Below, piece after piece: positions 17,809-25,173 of a stretch of 64,000 nt of DNA (its first letter is position 1; each line of letters starts with the position of its first letter). The translations under genes were made by a program, and so were the position numbers. The notes under the pieces are model-generated. The model did no database searches and was not told the DNA's origin. It saw nothing but the letters and a program-made list of their open reading frames with translations. Location: the NCBI GenBank assembly GCA_008501765.1, contig QQUE01000001.1, positions 1-64,000 of the forward strand, written 5' to 3'. The DNA comes from Calditrichota bacterium. Lineage in GTDB: Bacteria; Zhuqueibacterota; Zhuqueibacteria; Zhuqueibacterales; Geothermadaptataceae.

Positions 17809-18546
17809 TTGAAAAAATCAATCGCTTTTATCTATGGACTATTGGCATATCTTATTTTCCTAATTGCTTTTCTTTATGCTATAGGATTTGTGGGTAATTT
17901 TATCGTTCCAAAATCAATCGACTCTGGAACTGAAACTAATTTTTGGCAAGCATTATTGGTCAACGCGCTTTTGTTGAGCTTATTTGTTATACAGCATAGT
18001 ATTATGGCAAGACCTGCGTTTAAAAAATGGTTTACAAAGTTTATTAGTCCAGCAATAGAACGCAGTACCTTTGTTCTTTTAACGAGTTTAATTCTGCTTT
18101 TAATTTTTTGGCAATGGCAACCAATAACATCAGTCGTCTGGAAAGCCGAAAATATAACCGTTGCTATGATTTTAACTGGAATTTTTATCTTTGGATGGCT
18201 TATTGTATTTCTCTCTACGTTTATGATTAATCATTTTGAACTCTTTGGGTTAGAGCAGATTTTTGATAATTTGAAAAACAAACAATCACAATCCCATGTC
18301 CTCCAGGTAAATTTCTTTTACAAAATAGTGAGACACCCCATTATGTTAGGCTTTATTATTGCTTTTTGGGCAACACCTTTAATGACCCTTGGGCATCTAA
18401 TATTCGCTATTGGTACAACAGTATATATCGTTCTTTCAGTAAAATATTTAGAGGAAAAAGACCTTCGAAGTTATATTGGTAAAGATTACGAGGATTATCA
18501 AAAGAAAGTACCAATGCTAATTCCTTTTATGAAATCTGGAAAATAA
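17809..18546 (+). CDS. mddA: methanethiol S-methyltransferase-like membrane protein (MddA family)
   Basis: This 245-residue integral membrane protein has about six hydrophobic helices. It carries the motifs VIQHSIMARPAFK and IERSTFVLL, and the isoprenylcysteine-methyltransferase-like signature FFYKIVRHPIMLGF with an EEKDLRSYIG..YEDYQKKVP tail. This combination is characteristic of MddA, which uses SAM to convert methanethiol to dimethyl sulfide. NnrU-related proteins share the fold, so sulfur specificity is likely but not certain. The start is TTG with a GAAAGG ribosome-binding site. The gene is A+T-richer than its neighbours and stands alone in an accessory patch, consistent with transfer. 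Confidence 0.85.
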   Translation: MKKSIAFIYGLLAYLIFLIAFLYAIGFVGNFIVPKSIDSGTETNFWQALLVNALLLSLFVIQHSIMARPAFKKWFTKFISPAIERSTFVLLTSLILLLIFWQWQPITSVVWKAENITVAMILTGIFIFGWLIVFLSTFMINHFELFGLEQIFDNLKNKQSQSHVLQVNFFYKIVRHPIMLGFIIAFWATPLMTLGHLIFAIGTTVYIVLSVKYLEEKDLRSYIGKDYEDYQKKVPMLIPFMKSGK

Positions 18547-19025
18547 AAAAAGGATATGAAGGAGTCCTGTTTATTGATTAATTTAGATAATCCATGCCTA
18601 ACAATATATTCAAAAAAACAGGTGCAACAGTCCTAAATTCCAGGGTTGTTGTCCGCTTCAACCTTACTTTATTGTGAAAGCAAATTGCATTCAAAATTGC
18701 TTACTTTTTACATTCTTGCCGTTTAAACCAAGTGGTGGGCTACTAAACTATCATGGTAAACAAAGGCGCACATAACTAAGCGCATTAAGCTGAGGCCAAA
18801 CGCGCGCGGGGCGCCTGGTCTGAGTTTGTTCCGGCCACGTAATTTAGCGGGTGAACTCGACTGGCTGCCTTCTTTACATGTGTGAACCAGGATTGCTTGA
18901 TGTGGATACGGAGGGTAGTGATTGTTTTGGTGGACACTGAGCAGCGCGGGAGCGTAGCCATGAAGACTGTGGCTGCGAGTGAAAGACTTTACACTGAAAT
19001 TTTTATTCTGCCAATTCTTTGCTAA
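18547..19025. other. intergenic region with degenerate repeat
   Basis: No gene is seen. At 18947-18981 a degenerate relative of the palindrome at 19791-19817 is recognisable (GGGAGCGTAGCCA ... TGTGGCTGCGAGTG). The 21-bp stretch at 18884-18904 repeats 17366-17386. Confidence 0.45.
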
Positions 19026-19469
19026 TTATTCTTCACCTAAAGCTTCTAAATCTGACAAATCTTTTTTTCGACCCGTGCTGCGTTTATTTAAAATGAATTG
19101 TTTTCGTTCAATATATTTTACCGGAACATCCCCATACATACCGTGAACACCATGGGAAAAGGCATCTGCTGTACTAACACCGCTAATCGAAGTAAGTATA
19201 TCAATTCTGACCGGTGGGACTCCCAATTGTATTACTTTATCGGGAAATTGAAAATCTTCTTTTTTTATTCCGATTGCACCAAAACCAAATTCCTCAAGGG
19301 CATTCATTACCTTTTTAGAATTTTCTGCCGTGGGCAATACAAAAATGTCAATATCACCTGTAAAACGAGGAGCCCCATGAAAAGCCAGAGCATAGCCACC
19401 AACTATGATATATTCAACTTGATGGGCGTTGAACAACTTTAGCAACTCTTTGAAGTCTGACTGTACTTC
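19026..19469 (-). CDS. nucleotidyltransferase (DUF6036 / AbiEii-like fold)
   Basis: From the ATG at 19469 the product is 147 residues. The polymerase-beta-type nucleotidyltransferase signature GG(Y)ALAFHG...GDIDIFV is intact, followed by a VRIDILTSISGV strand that supplies the third acidic residue. A C-terminal GRKKDLSDLEAL helix closes the fold. This family resembles AbiEii toxins and MNT-like proteins. Its start lies inside the preceding small gene (19414-19602), an overlap of 56 nt in another frame, so the two are coupled. A role as a two-gene toxin-antitoxin-like unit is plausible but not shown. Confidence 0.85.
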   Translation of the reverse strand, partial: EVQSDFKELLKLFNAHQVEYIIVGGYALAFHGAPRFTGDIDIFVLPTAENSKKVMNALEEFGFGAIGIKKEDFQFPDKVIQLGVPPVRIDILTSISGVSTADAFSHGVHGMYGDVPVKYIERKQFILNKRSTGRKKDLSDLEALGEE

Positions 19470-19602
19470 CATGCTGCTGTCTCCGTAATAGTTCAACTGC
19501 ACTAATTCTCTCATCAGTTGTTTTAGTTAGCCAAAACGCTAAATCTCGCTTTTGCTGATGCGGGTCATCTAAATTGTAAATATTCACTATTTTTTCTATC
19601 AT
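19414..19602 (-). CDS. small conserved protein paired with the nucleotidyltransferase
   Basis: This 62-residue protein (MIEKIVNIYNLDDP ... RRQQHGSTVRLQRVAKVV) resembles short proteins that I recall next to nucleotidyltransferase genes, with the pattern DLAFWLTKTTDERISAVE. No domain name can be given. AGAAGGG lies 6 nt before the ATG at 19602, which I prefer over an upstream ATG at 19662. Its 3' end overlaps the nucleotidyltransferase start by 56 nt. It is predicted to be helical and basic at the end, compatible with nucleic-acid or partner binding. Confidence 0.65.
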   Translation of the reverse strand: MIEKIVNIYNLDDPHQQKRDLAFWLTKTTDERISAVELLRRQQHGSTVRLQRVAKVVQRPSS

Positions 19603-19790
19603 TTTTTCCCTTCTCAAAAATATCGACCCACTAAAAGTAGCTTTTTCTATTATAGGGTTCAATATACAACGATACGGTTAAAAAGCAATTTTTTTGTCGG
19701 ATTCATACTATTGAATTCAGGTATGGTTTTAGAAAAATGGTTGTGATATCATAATAAAATAGAAGAGGGAGAACACGGGGTATTCCGGGA

Positions 19791-19817
19791 GCACAGCCAC
19801 GGCGACCGTGGCTGTGC
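19791..19817. repeat. perfect 12-bp-arm palindrome
   Basis: GCACAGCCACGG (19791-19802) and CCGTGGCTGTGC (19806-19817) surround a 3-nt loop. No T-tract follows on either strand. It lies in the narrow gap between the small nucleotidyltransferase-pair gene and the zinc-ribbon gene. Confidence 0.85.
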
Positions 19818-19822
19818 GTGAT

Positions 19823-20368
19823 TTACCTGTTGAACGGATTCTTTTGAAAGCTTACCATCGTATCGTGTATTTCAGGATGAAGACTTAAAATACGATATTG
19901 GAGAAATCTCAGAATGGTCGAAAAATCTTTCCATTCAGATAAAAATGATTCAGGGTTGGATATCAGCTCTTTCGCTTCTTCTACCGTAGCTTTCACATAG
20001 TCATTTACCGATTTTGTGAGCAATTCTTCTTCCAGGGCAGCAATAATATTCTCAAGTTCATTCTTATCGAGCCAAGTGCCTTTGCATTGTTTGCAGTAAT
20101 CTATCTCAATTTTTGTATTGTCATAATCCAGCACATCCATCGCCTGCTTGCAATTGGGACAATGGTTTTTAGCTGATTTGGCTTTGAATCTTTCGGGATG
20201 TTTCCAGATATCAAAATCCATCCAATTTAGGTCGGAATCAGTTTTATCCTTTACCTGTTTCAGTTCATCGTTATCACACCAGATACCTTCACATTTCTCG
20301 CATTCATCGACTTCTATTCCTTTAATGGACTTTTTGTTCAATTCGATTTTGCACACCGGACAATCCAT
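19823..20368 (-). CDS. double zf-TFIIB zinc-ribbon protein
   Basis: This 181-residue protein contains two TFIIB-type zinc ribbons. One lies at residues 1-40 (CPVC ... CEKCEGIWCDNDEL) and one at about 68-107 (CPNC ... CKQCKGTWLDKNEL). Each shows the usual CxxC pair followed by a G-x-W-x-D/L-x-x-E-L helix. The C-terminal 75 residues are helical without known motifs. Proteins of this type are widespread and functionally undefined. There is no signal peptide. It is a single gene on the minus strand between palindromic repeats. Confidence 0.85.
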   Translation of the reverse strand: MDCPVCKIELNKKSIKGIEVDECEKCEGIWCDNDELKQVKDKTDSDLNWMDFDIWKHPERFKAKSAKNHCPNCKQAMDVLDYDNTKIEIDYCKQCKGTWLDKNELENIIAALEEELLTKSVNDYVKATVEEAKELISNPESFLSEWKDFSTILRFLQYRILSLHPEIHDTMVSFQKNPFNR

Positions 20369-20689
20369 CTTTGGTTCTCCTTTTTTTAGCTACAAATGAA
20401 ACATCGATCTGTTCGCCTCACATGTTCCTCGTGGATTTTTACAGGTGACAAATCTGTGTTGTGAAAGGCTTTTGGCGCCTGTTAATCTTAGTCTATGGAA
20501 AGTATCGATATTAAGCAAGATAAAAAACGAAGTACATTGAGTTCAATTGTATGATTTCTGATATACTTGCACCACAAACAAGGTAGATGGGAAAGTATCT
20601 TTGATGGGAGGAAGGGAAAATCAGGAAGCAGGGATTTCGACAGGAATGAGCGATCCCATCACTGCAAGTGATGCGATCGCTACAACAAA
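20369..20689. other. intergenic region, palindrome at its right end
   Basis: Apart from the palindrome at 20649-20681, nothing is recognised in these 321 bp. They separate the pntB fragment from the zinc-ribbon gene. Confidence 0.4.
20649..20681. repeat. near-perfect 15-bp-arm palindrome
   Basis: AGCGATCCCATCACT (20649-20663) and AGTGATGCGATCGCT (20667-20681) pair at 14 of 15 positions around a 3-nt loop. It lies 9 bp beyond the stop of the pntB fragment. No T-tract follows. Confidence 0.8.
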
Positions 20690-20893
20690 CTAAATCTCTT
20701 TCAGTTCTTTCACAACTTCCGTCATCATCTGTTTGGCATCGCCGAACAGCGTCATGGTTTTGTCGTCGTAGAAAAGTGGGTTGTCTACACCGGCAAAACC
20801 CGGGGAAAGACTGCGTTTCACAATCATTACCGACTTAGCATAATCAACATTGAGAACAGGCATGCCGTAAAGCGGGCTGCTTCTGCTTGTGCG
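20690..20893 (-). pseudogene. 3' fragment of a second pntB (NAD(P) transhydrogenase beta subunit)
   Basis: The translated segment SSPLYGMPVLNVDYAKSVM through KELKEI matches the last ~65 residues of the intact PntB encoded at 21659-23065. Homology begins abruptly at codon 20893, only 20 bp past the hicB stop. The two DNA copies differ at roughly a fifth of positions, mostly silently, and keep the same orientation and a stop codon. It lacks the membrane domain and most of the NADP-binding domain, so it cannot function alone. The open frame extends to 20944, but that part is unrelated. It is either a displaced original 3' end or the remnant of a lost second copy. Confidence 0.85.
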
Positions 20894-20912
20894 CACAATG
20901 GGAAAGTATTTT

Positions 20913-21248
20913 TTATTTATGCTCAAATGCACTTGATACAACATCCACTACCCATTGGTTGATACTTTTTCCTGCTGCCGCGGCTTCAACTGAAATTTTG
21001 TTGTGAAGCTCCTTGCTCATACGAAGATTAAATTTACCAGAAAAATCTCGTTTTGCAGGAACTCCCTTTTCCTTGCATACGTCTAAAAATGTTTCGAGAG
21101 ATATTTTAAATTCCTTTCGAAGTTCTTCCGGTGTTTTACCATAAAAATCAGCGCCGCCATTTAAGCCTAATATTTCACCCCGAAAAAGATCAATTTCAGG
21201 GTCGTATTCTATTTTGGCATAGTAGCCATTAACAGTCATAATGTTCAT
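20913..21248 (-). CDS. hicB: type II antitoxin HicB family
   Basis: From the ATG at 21248 the product is 111 residues. The N-terminal degraded RNase-H-like fold (YYAKIEYDPEIDLFRGEILGLN) and the EELRKEFKISLETFLDVCKEKG helix are typical of HicB. The C-terminus KFNLRMSKELHNKISVEAAAAGKSINQWV is a ribbon-helix-helix DNA-binding domain. The ATG overlaps the hicA stop (ATGA). Order hicA-hicB is the usual one. The palindrome in the promoter is the probable binding site of the RHH domain. Confidence 0.95.
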   Translation of the reverse strand: MNIMTVNGYYAKIEYDPEIDLFRGEILGLNGGADFYGKTPEELRKEFKISLETFLDVCKEKGVPAKRDFSGKFNLRMSKELHNKISVEAAAAGKSINQWVVDVVSSAFEHK

Positions 21249-21499
21249 GGTCGAACTCCATGGATTTCCAGCCATTTGCGAAAACTCACAACCGCGCCTT
21301 TGTCTGTTTCGGGCGACGGATGAGGTCGTTGGAACATGTGCACTTCATCAAATAAAATTACGGCAACTCGTGATCCTTGCCGTTCCGTAATCTCCCCTCC
21401 AAGAGCGATGAAGAGTGATTCAATATCTGTCCATTTTATATTCGCTCGAACTGGACGTGAATAAATATGTTCTAAGGTTTTTCGGTGTTTACGATTCAT
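21245..21499 (-). CDS. hicA: type II toxin HicA family
   Basis: This 84-residue protein (MNRKHRKTLEHIYSRPVR ... WTDIESLFIALGG) belongs to the HicA dsRNA-binding-fold toxins that cleave mRNA. It is the subgroup with GSRV at the usual GSHH position and a later FQRPHPSPETDKGAV segment, so the histidine involved in catalysis differs from classical HicA. Its ATG coincides with the expected transcription start of the promoter at 21506-21534, so the message may be leaderless. The module interrupts the region between pntB and a displaced pntB 3' end. Confidence 0.92.
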   Translation of the reverse strand: MNRKHRKTLEHIYSRPVRANIKWTDIESLFIALGGEITERQGSRVAVILFDEVHMFQRPHPSPETDKGAVVSFRKWLEIHGVRP

Positions 21500-21505
21500 T
21501 AGATA

Positions 21506-21534
21506 ATTTTAGTACCAAAAAATGGTACTGTCAA
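21506..21534 (-). promoter_or_regulatory. hicAB promoter with embedded palindromic operator
   Basis: On the minus strand TTGACA (21534-21529) and TAAAAT (21511-21506) are spaced by exactly 17 nt. The palindrome AGTACCA-N5-TGGTACT (21511-21529) fills the spacer, ideally placed for repression by HicB. The predicted start lies within a few nt of the hicA ATG. Confidence 0.85.
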
Positions 21535-21615
21535 GTGTTTTATTGAAGGGAAAATAAAAGTGGCAGTGTGATAAATAGAGTAGTCTCCGGCAAGATCATA
21601 ATAGAATAACCAACC

Positions 21616-21648
21616 ACCTTTGCGAAGGTTCAAAACCTTCGCAAAGGT
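21616..21648. repeat. perfect 15-bp-arm palindrome downstream of pntB
   Basis: ACCTTTGCGAAGGTT (21616-21630) and its exact inverse (21634-21648) surround CAA. It lies 10 bp after the pntB stop. It could form a transcript-end hairpin, but there is no U-tract; palindromes of this composition are commonly dispersed in FCB genomes. Confidence 0.85.
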
Positions 21649-21658
21649 TTAGGAAAAT

Positions 21659-23065
21659 CTAACTATCCTTCAATTCCTTCACAACAGCAGTCATCATGTC
21701 TTTGGCATCGCCAAAGAGCATCATCGTCTTGTCAGCGTAGAACAGTGGGTTGTCCACACCAGCGAACCCTGGGGAAAGGCTGCGCTTAACGATCATCACT
21801 GATTTGGCATAATCCACATTGAGAATCGGCATGCCGTAGAGTGGACTATCTTTGTCCGTACGGGCTGCCGGATTCACAACATCGTTGGCGCCGAGAATAA
21901 GCGCGAGATCGGTATTCTGGAATTCTTCGTTGATCTCATCCATTTCATATAGCAAATCATATGGCACATTGGCTTCGGCTAAAAGCACGTTCATGTGGCC
22001 GGGCATTCGACCCGCGACTGGGTGAATTGCGTAACGAACTTTGATATTGCGATCTTGCAGCATGGTGGCCAATTCGTGCACAATGTGCTGCGCTTGTGAA
22101 ACCGCAAGACCATAACCGGGTACGATCAAGATGGAGCTGGCTGCTTCAAAAACCATGGCAGCATCTTCCGGTGTGTATTCGGTCACCTTCGAGCGATCAC
22201 CGCGGGTGCTGGTTCCGGTGCTGTCATCGGTTCCGACAGCAGCAAAAAGAACGTTGGCCAGCGAGCGGTTCATGGCTTTACACATGATTTGTGTCAGAAT
22301 CAAACCAGACGCACCCACCAGCGCACCTGCGATGATGAGCATGTTATTGCTGAGCACAAATCCGGTTGCTGCGGCAGCGAGACCGGAGTAGGAATTGAGC
22401 AAAGAAATCACCACCGGCATATCCGCGCCACCAATAGGAATAACAGCGAGAATTCCCAGCAAGGTTGAAATAGCGATAATTATGAGCAGGTATTGTTCCT
22501 GTGTGTAGTCACCTGTGAGCATGTAGCCCAGAACTGCGATGGCAACCAAACCAAGGGCATTAACAACCTGCTGCCCTTTGAAAGTAATAGGAGCACCGCG
22601 CATAATACCTTGCAATTTGGCAAATGCGATGAGACTTCCGAAAAAGGTAACCGTGCCGATGAGCACACTGAGCACGATTGAAATTGTGACATCGTTGGCA
22701 GGTGCAGTAGCCTCTGAGCTCACACGCATGTATTCGGAATAGGCAACAAAGGTGGATGAGCCACCGCCGAAGCCGTTGAACAAAGCGACCATTTCCGGCA
22801 TCGAAGTCATTTGTACTTTTTTAGCGACAACGGCTCCGATAGCACCACCAACAATCAATCCGGCAATAATATAAGTATAATCAAGAATTTGTTCATTGAG
22901 CAAAGTCATGACAATTGCCAGAAGCATACCGATCATGGCGAATTGATTTCCGCGACGGGCGGTCTTCGGGCTGCCCAGCTTTTTCAAGCCGAGAATAAAG
23001 AAAAACGATGCAATAAGGTAGACAAAATATACAATAATTTGTTTGGAATCTAATAATTCAGACAT
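21659..23065 (-). CDS. pntB: NAD(P) transhydrogenase subunit beta
   Basis: This 468-residue protein is the beta subunit of proton-translocating transhydrogenase, which couples hydride transfer from NADH to NADP+ with the proton gradient. About nine membrane helices (1-270) are followed by the soluble NADP-binding domain III with VPGYGLAVSQAQH, GRMPGHMNVLLAEA, ILGANDVVNPAA and IVKRSLSPGFAGVDNP. I start at ATG 23065, with GAGGAG directly upstream, rather than a longer frame. It is third in the operon, 45 nt after pntAB. Its 3' end is echoed by the diverged fragment at 20690-20893. Confidence 0.97.
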   Translation of the reverse strand: MSELLDSKQIIVYFVYLIASFFFILGLKKLGSPKTARRGNQFAMIGMLLAIVMTLLNEQILDYTYIIAGLIVGGAIGAVVAKKVQMTSMPEMVALFNGFGGGSSTFVAYSEYMRVSSEATAPANDVTISIVLSVLIGTVTFFGSLIAFAKLQGIMRGAPITFKGQQVVNALGLVAIAVLGYMLTGDYTQEQYLLIIIAISTLLGILAVIPIGGADMPVVISLLNSYSGLAAAATGFVLSNNMLIIAGALVGASGLILTQIMCKAMNRSLANVLFAAVGTDDSTGTSTRGDRSKVTEYTPEDAAMVFEAASSILIVPGYGLAVSQAQHIVHELATMLQDRNIKVRYAIHPVAGRMPGHMNVLLAEANVPYDLLYEMDEINEEFQNTDLALILGANDVVNPAARTDKDSPLYGMPILNVDYAKSVMIVKRSLSPGFAGVDNPLFYADKTMMLFGDAKDMMTAVVKELKDS

Positions 23066-23110
23066 CTCCTCTTCTCCGTGGGTTTGAGGGTCATCTGGCA
23101 AAAAAGCCGT

Positions 23111-23407
23111 TTATTTGTTTTCTTTTTTATCTTTTTTAAACATTTCAAGCATGCGATCAGTAACCATAAACCCACCCACGACATTAATCATGGCGAAGAT
23201 AAGGGCGCAAAGGCCAAGAATTTTGCTCAAAGCAACATTTTCCGCACCGGCGCTAATAAGTGCACCAACGACAGTGATGCCGGAAATCGCGTTCGATCCG
23301 GACATCAATGGTGTATGCAGCAGTGGCGGCACTTTTGTGATGAGCTCAAATCCGACAAAAATAGCAAGTGCAAAAATATAAATTAAAAAAATAATGGTCG
23401 CGTCCAT
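23111..23407 (-). CDS. pntAB: NAD(P) transhydrogenase subunit alpha part 2 (membrane)
   Basis: This 98-residue protein has three to four hydrophobic helices and the conserved HTPLMSGSNAISGI segment, which forms part of the proton channel with PntB. A split alpha subunit (PntAA plus PntAB) is one of the common bacterial arrangements. The start codon overlaps the pntAA stop (TAATG), indicating translational coupling. The basic C-terminal tail (KKDKKENK) should lie in the cytoplasm. Confidence 0.96.
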   Translation of the reverse strand: MDATIIFLIYIFALAIFVGFELITKVPPLLHTPLMSGSNAISGITVVGALISAGAENVALSKILGLCALIFAMINVVGGFMVTDRMLEMFKKDKKENK

Positions 23408-24549
23408 TACTTATCTCCTTTCGGATAGAGTACATTTTTCACCAATTCATTGACGATTTCACCATCGCGGGTAATGCAAGCGCCGCTGGTGACTTCATCT
23501 TCAAAATCCAGGGTCGCATCCTCTTTTGCAAAGGTGTTTTTAAAGAGATTCGTGATGTTTTTTGAATACATTTGACTGGCGTGAACAGGTAACGTGGCAG
23601 GCAAGTTAAGCGTACCCATCATTGTGACACCGTGTTTTTCGACATCTTTACCCGCTTCGGTCAGTTCGCAGTTGCCACCTTGTTCGGCAGCTAAATCCAC
23701 GATAATTGAACCGGGACGCATCAATTTTACCATCGCTTCTGTGATCAGGATTGGAGCCGCTTTTCCGAAAATTTGTGCTGTGGTAATCACAACATCAATT
23801 TTTGGCAAACGGGCAGCGATGGCTTCCTGTTCTTTTTTCAGAAATTCATCCGACTGTGCTTTGGCGTAGCCACCTTCGGTTTCTGCATCTTCCGGCATTT
23901 CCATTTCGATAAACATGGCGCCAAGGCTTTCGACCTGCTCTTTTACCGCGATACGCGGATCGAAGGCTTCGACTTTTGCGCCGAGGCGTTTAGCCGTAGC
24001 GATAGCCTGTAAACCGGCCACACCGGCGCCAAGAATAAATACACTTGCCGGGGGAACGGTTCCGGCTGCCGTCATCAAAAGTGGGAAGAATTTACCCAAT
24101 TTTGCTGCGGCTAATAGAACTGCTTTGTATCCGGAAACCGTCGCCATGGAGCTCAAGGAGTCCATACTTTGCGCCCGGGTGATGCGTGGAATAAATTCCA
24201 TCGCAAAAGCAGTTATTTTCTTTTTGTTTAAAATATCGATAACTTCTTTTTGGTACAAGGGCGCCATATAACCGATATAAATGCTGCCGTCTTTTAACTG
24301 CTGGGCTTCATCTTTTGTCAATGGCTGAACTTTAATAGTCACATCCGATTCACCAAAAAGTGTTTTGTTGTCTTTCACAATTTTCGCACCTGCTTTTTCG
24401 TACGCTGCATCGGCAAAGGAAGAACCCTCACCAGCGCCTGCGGCGATGCTAACTTCGTGATTTTGTTTGGTGATCAAACCAACCATGGACGGTACGAGCG
24501 CAACTCGTGTTTCTCCATCCAGGCTTTCTTTTGAAATACCGACTTTCAC
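23407..24549 (-). CDS. pntAA: NAD(P) transhydrogenase subunit alpha part 1 (NAD-binding)
   Basis: This 380-residue soluble domain I is related to alanine dehydrogenase. It shows GISKESLDGETRVALVP at the N-terminus, the RAQSMDSLSSMA loop, and the Rossmann motif ILGAGVAGLQAIATAKRLGA with the acidic residue in VEAFDPR. It binds NAD(H) and donates hydride to domain III of PntB. AGGAGGTAATC precedes the ATG. It is the first gene of pntAA-pntAB-pntB and its promoter must lie in 24550-24717. Confidence 0.97.
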   Translation of the reverse strand: MKVGISKESLDGETRVALVPSMVGLITKQNHEVSIAAGAGEGSSFADAAYEKAGAKIVKDNKTLFGESDVTIKVQPLTKDEAQQLKDGSIYIGYMAPLYQKEVIDILNKKKITAFAMEFIPRITRAQSMDSLSSMATVSGYKAVLLAAAKLGKFFPLLMTAAGTVPPASVFILGAGVAGLQAIATAKRLGAKVEAFDPRIAVKEQVESLGAMFIEMEMPEDAETEGGYAKAQSDEFLKKEQEAIAARLPKIDVVITTAQIFGKAAPILITEAMVKLMRPGSIIVDLAAEQGGNCELTEAGKDVEKHGVTMMGTLNLPATLPVHASQMYSKNITNLFKNTFAKEDATLDFEDEVTSGACITRDGEIVNELVKNVLYPKGDK

Positions 24550-24717
24550 TGATTACCTCCTAAATGACTTCGAATTTATTACGCTTAATAATCTATTTAA
24601 AAATTACACTTATATATTTAAAATTGCAGAGTGCACCGGCAGCTTTTACGCTCATTTCAAGTATCCCCAAGGAAAGAAACCTCGCGCTAAAATGTGATCC
24701 TGCAAGTTGCTAAAGAA

Positions 24718-25161
24718 CTAAAGCCTTTTTGTCATCGCTGCAGCGGTTTGACAAATGGCTGATGTAAACTGAACCGATGTTTGCACATCGTGGGGAAACG
24801 CATCCCTTTTGATGTGGGTAAATCCGAGCCTTTCAAAATAGGCAGGGACGCTGTCGGTTAACAGGTAAAATTGATAAATGCCGTTATTTTTAGCAGCTTC
24901 TGCCAAGGAATAATAAAGCTGCGTGCTGATGCCCAAACCCTGCCAATTGTCACCGACTGCCAGAGAGCGCAGCAGGGCATTGCGACCGTAAATTTCCATT
25001 GCAATCGTGCCAATAATTTTCTCTCCTTGCTTAGCCATATAAATGTGGGGCAAACAGTTTTCAATTCCTTCGGTTGGCAGATTCAATGAAAGCAACAGTT
25101 TTTTTATCGCCGGTAAATCTTCCGGCTCTGCATGTGCTATAATCGTATTTTTTTTATGCAC
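24718..25161 (-). CDS. GNAT acetyltransferase, ArsN2-like
   Basis: This 147-residue GNAT-fold protein has the acetyl-CoA pyrophosphate loop in NWQGLGISTQL (Q/R-x-x-G-x-G/A). The pattern LLRSLAV, YLLTDSVPAYFERLGF and a C-terminal SICQTAAAMTKRL is like the ArsN2 subgroup, which is often found with arsenic resistance genes. No ars genes occur here, so the arsenic link is weak. It lies 12 nt after the threonine-dehydrogenase-like gene and is probably co-transcribed with it. Confidence 0.8.
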   Translation of the reverse strand: MHKKNTIIAHAEPEDLPAIKKLLLSLNLPTEGIENCLPHIYMAKQGEKIIGTIAMEIYGRNALLRSLAVGDNWQGLGISTQLYYSLAEAAKNNGIYQFYLLTDSVPAYFERLGFTHIKRDAFPHDVQTSVQFTSAICQTAAAMTKRL

Positions 25162-25173
25162 TTATATTTCTTA

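Noticed and set aside
17790-17815. tRNA T-loop-like GGTTCAAATC
   Set aside because: No acceptor stem or anticodon arm can be formed around it; it is the leader of the mddA-like gene.
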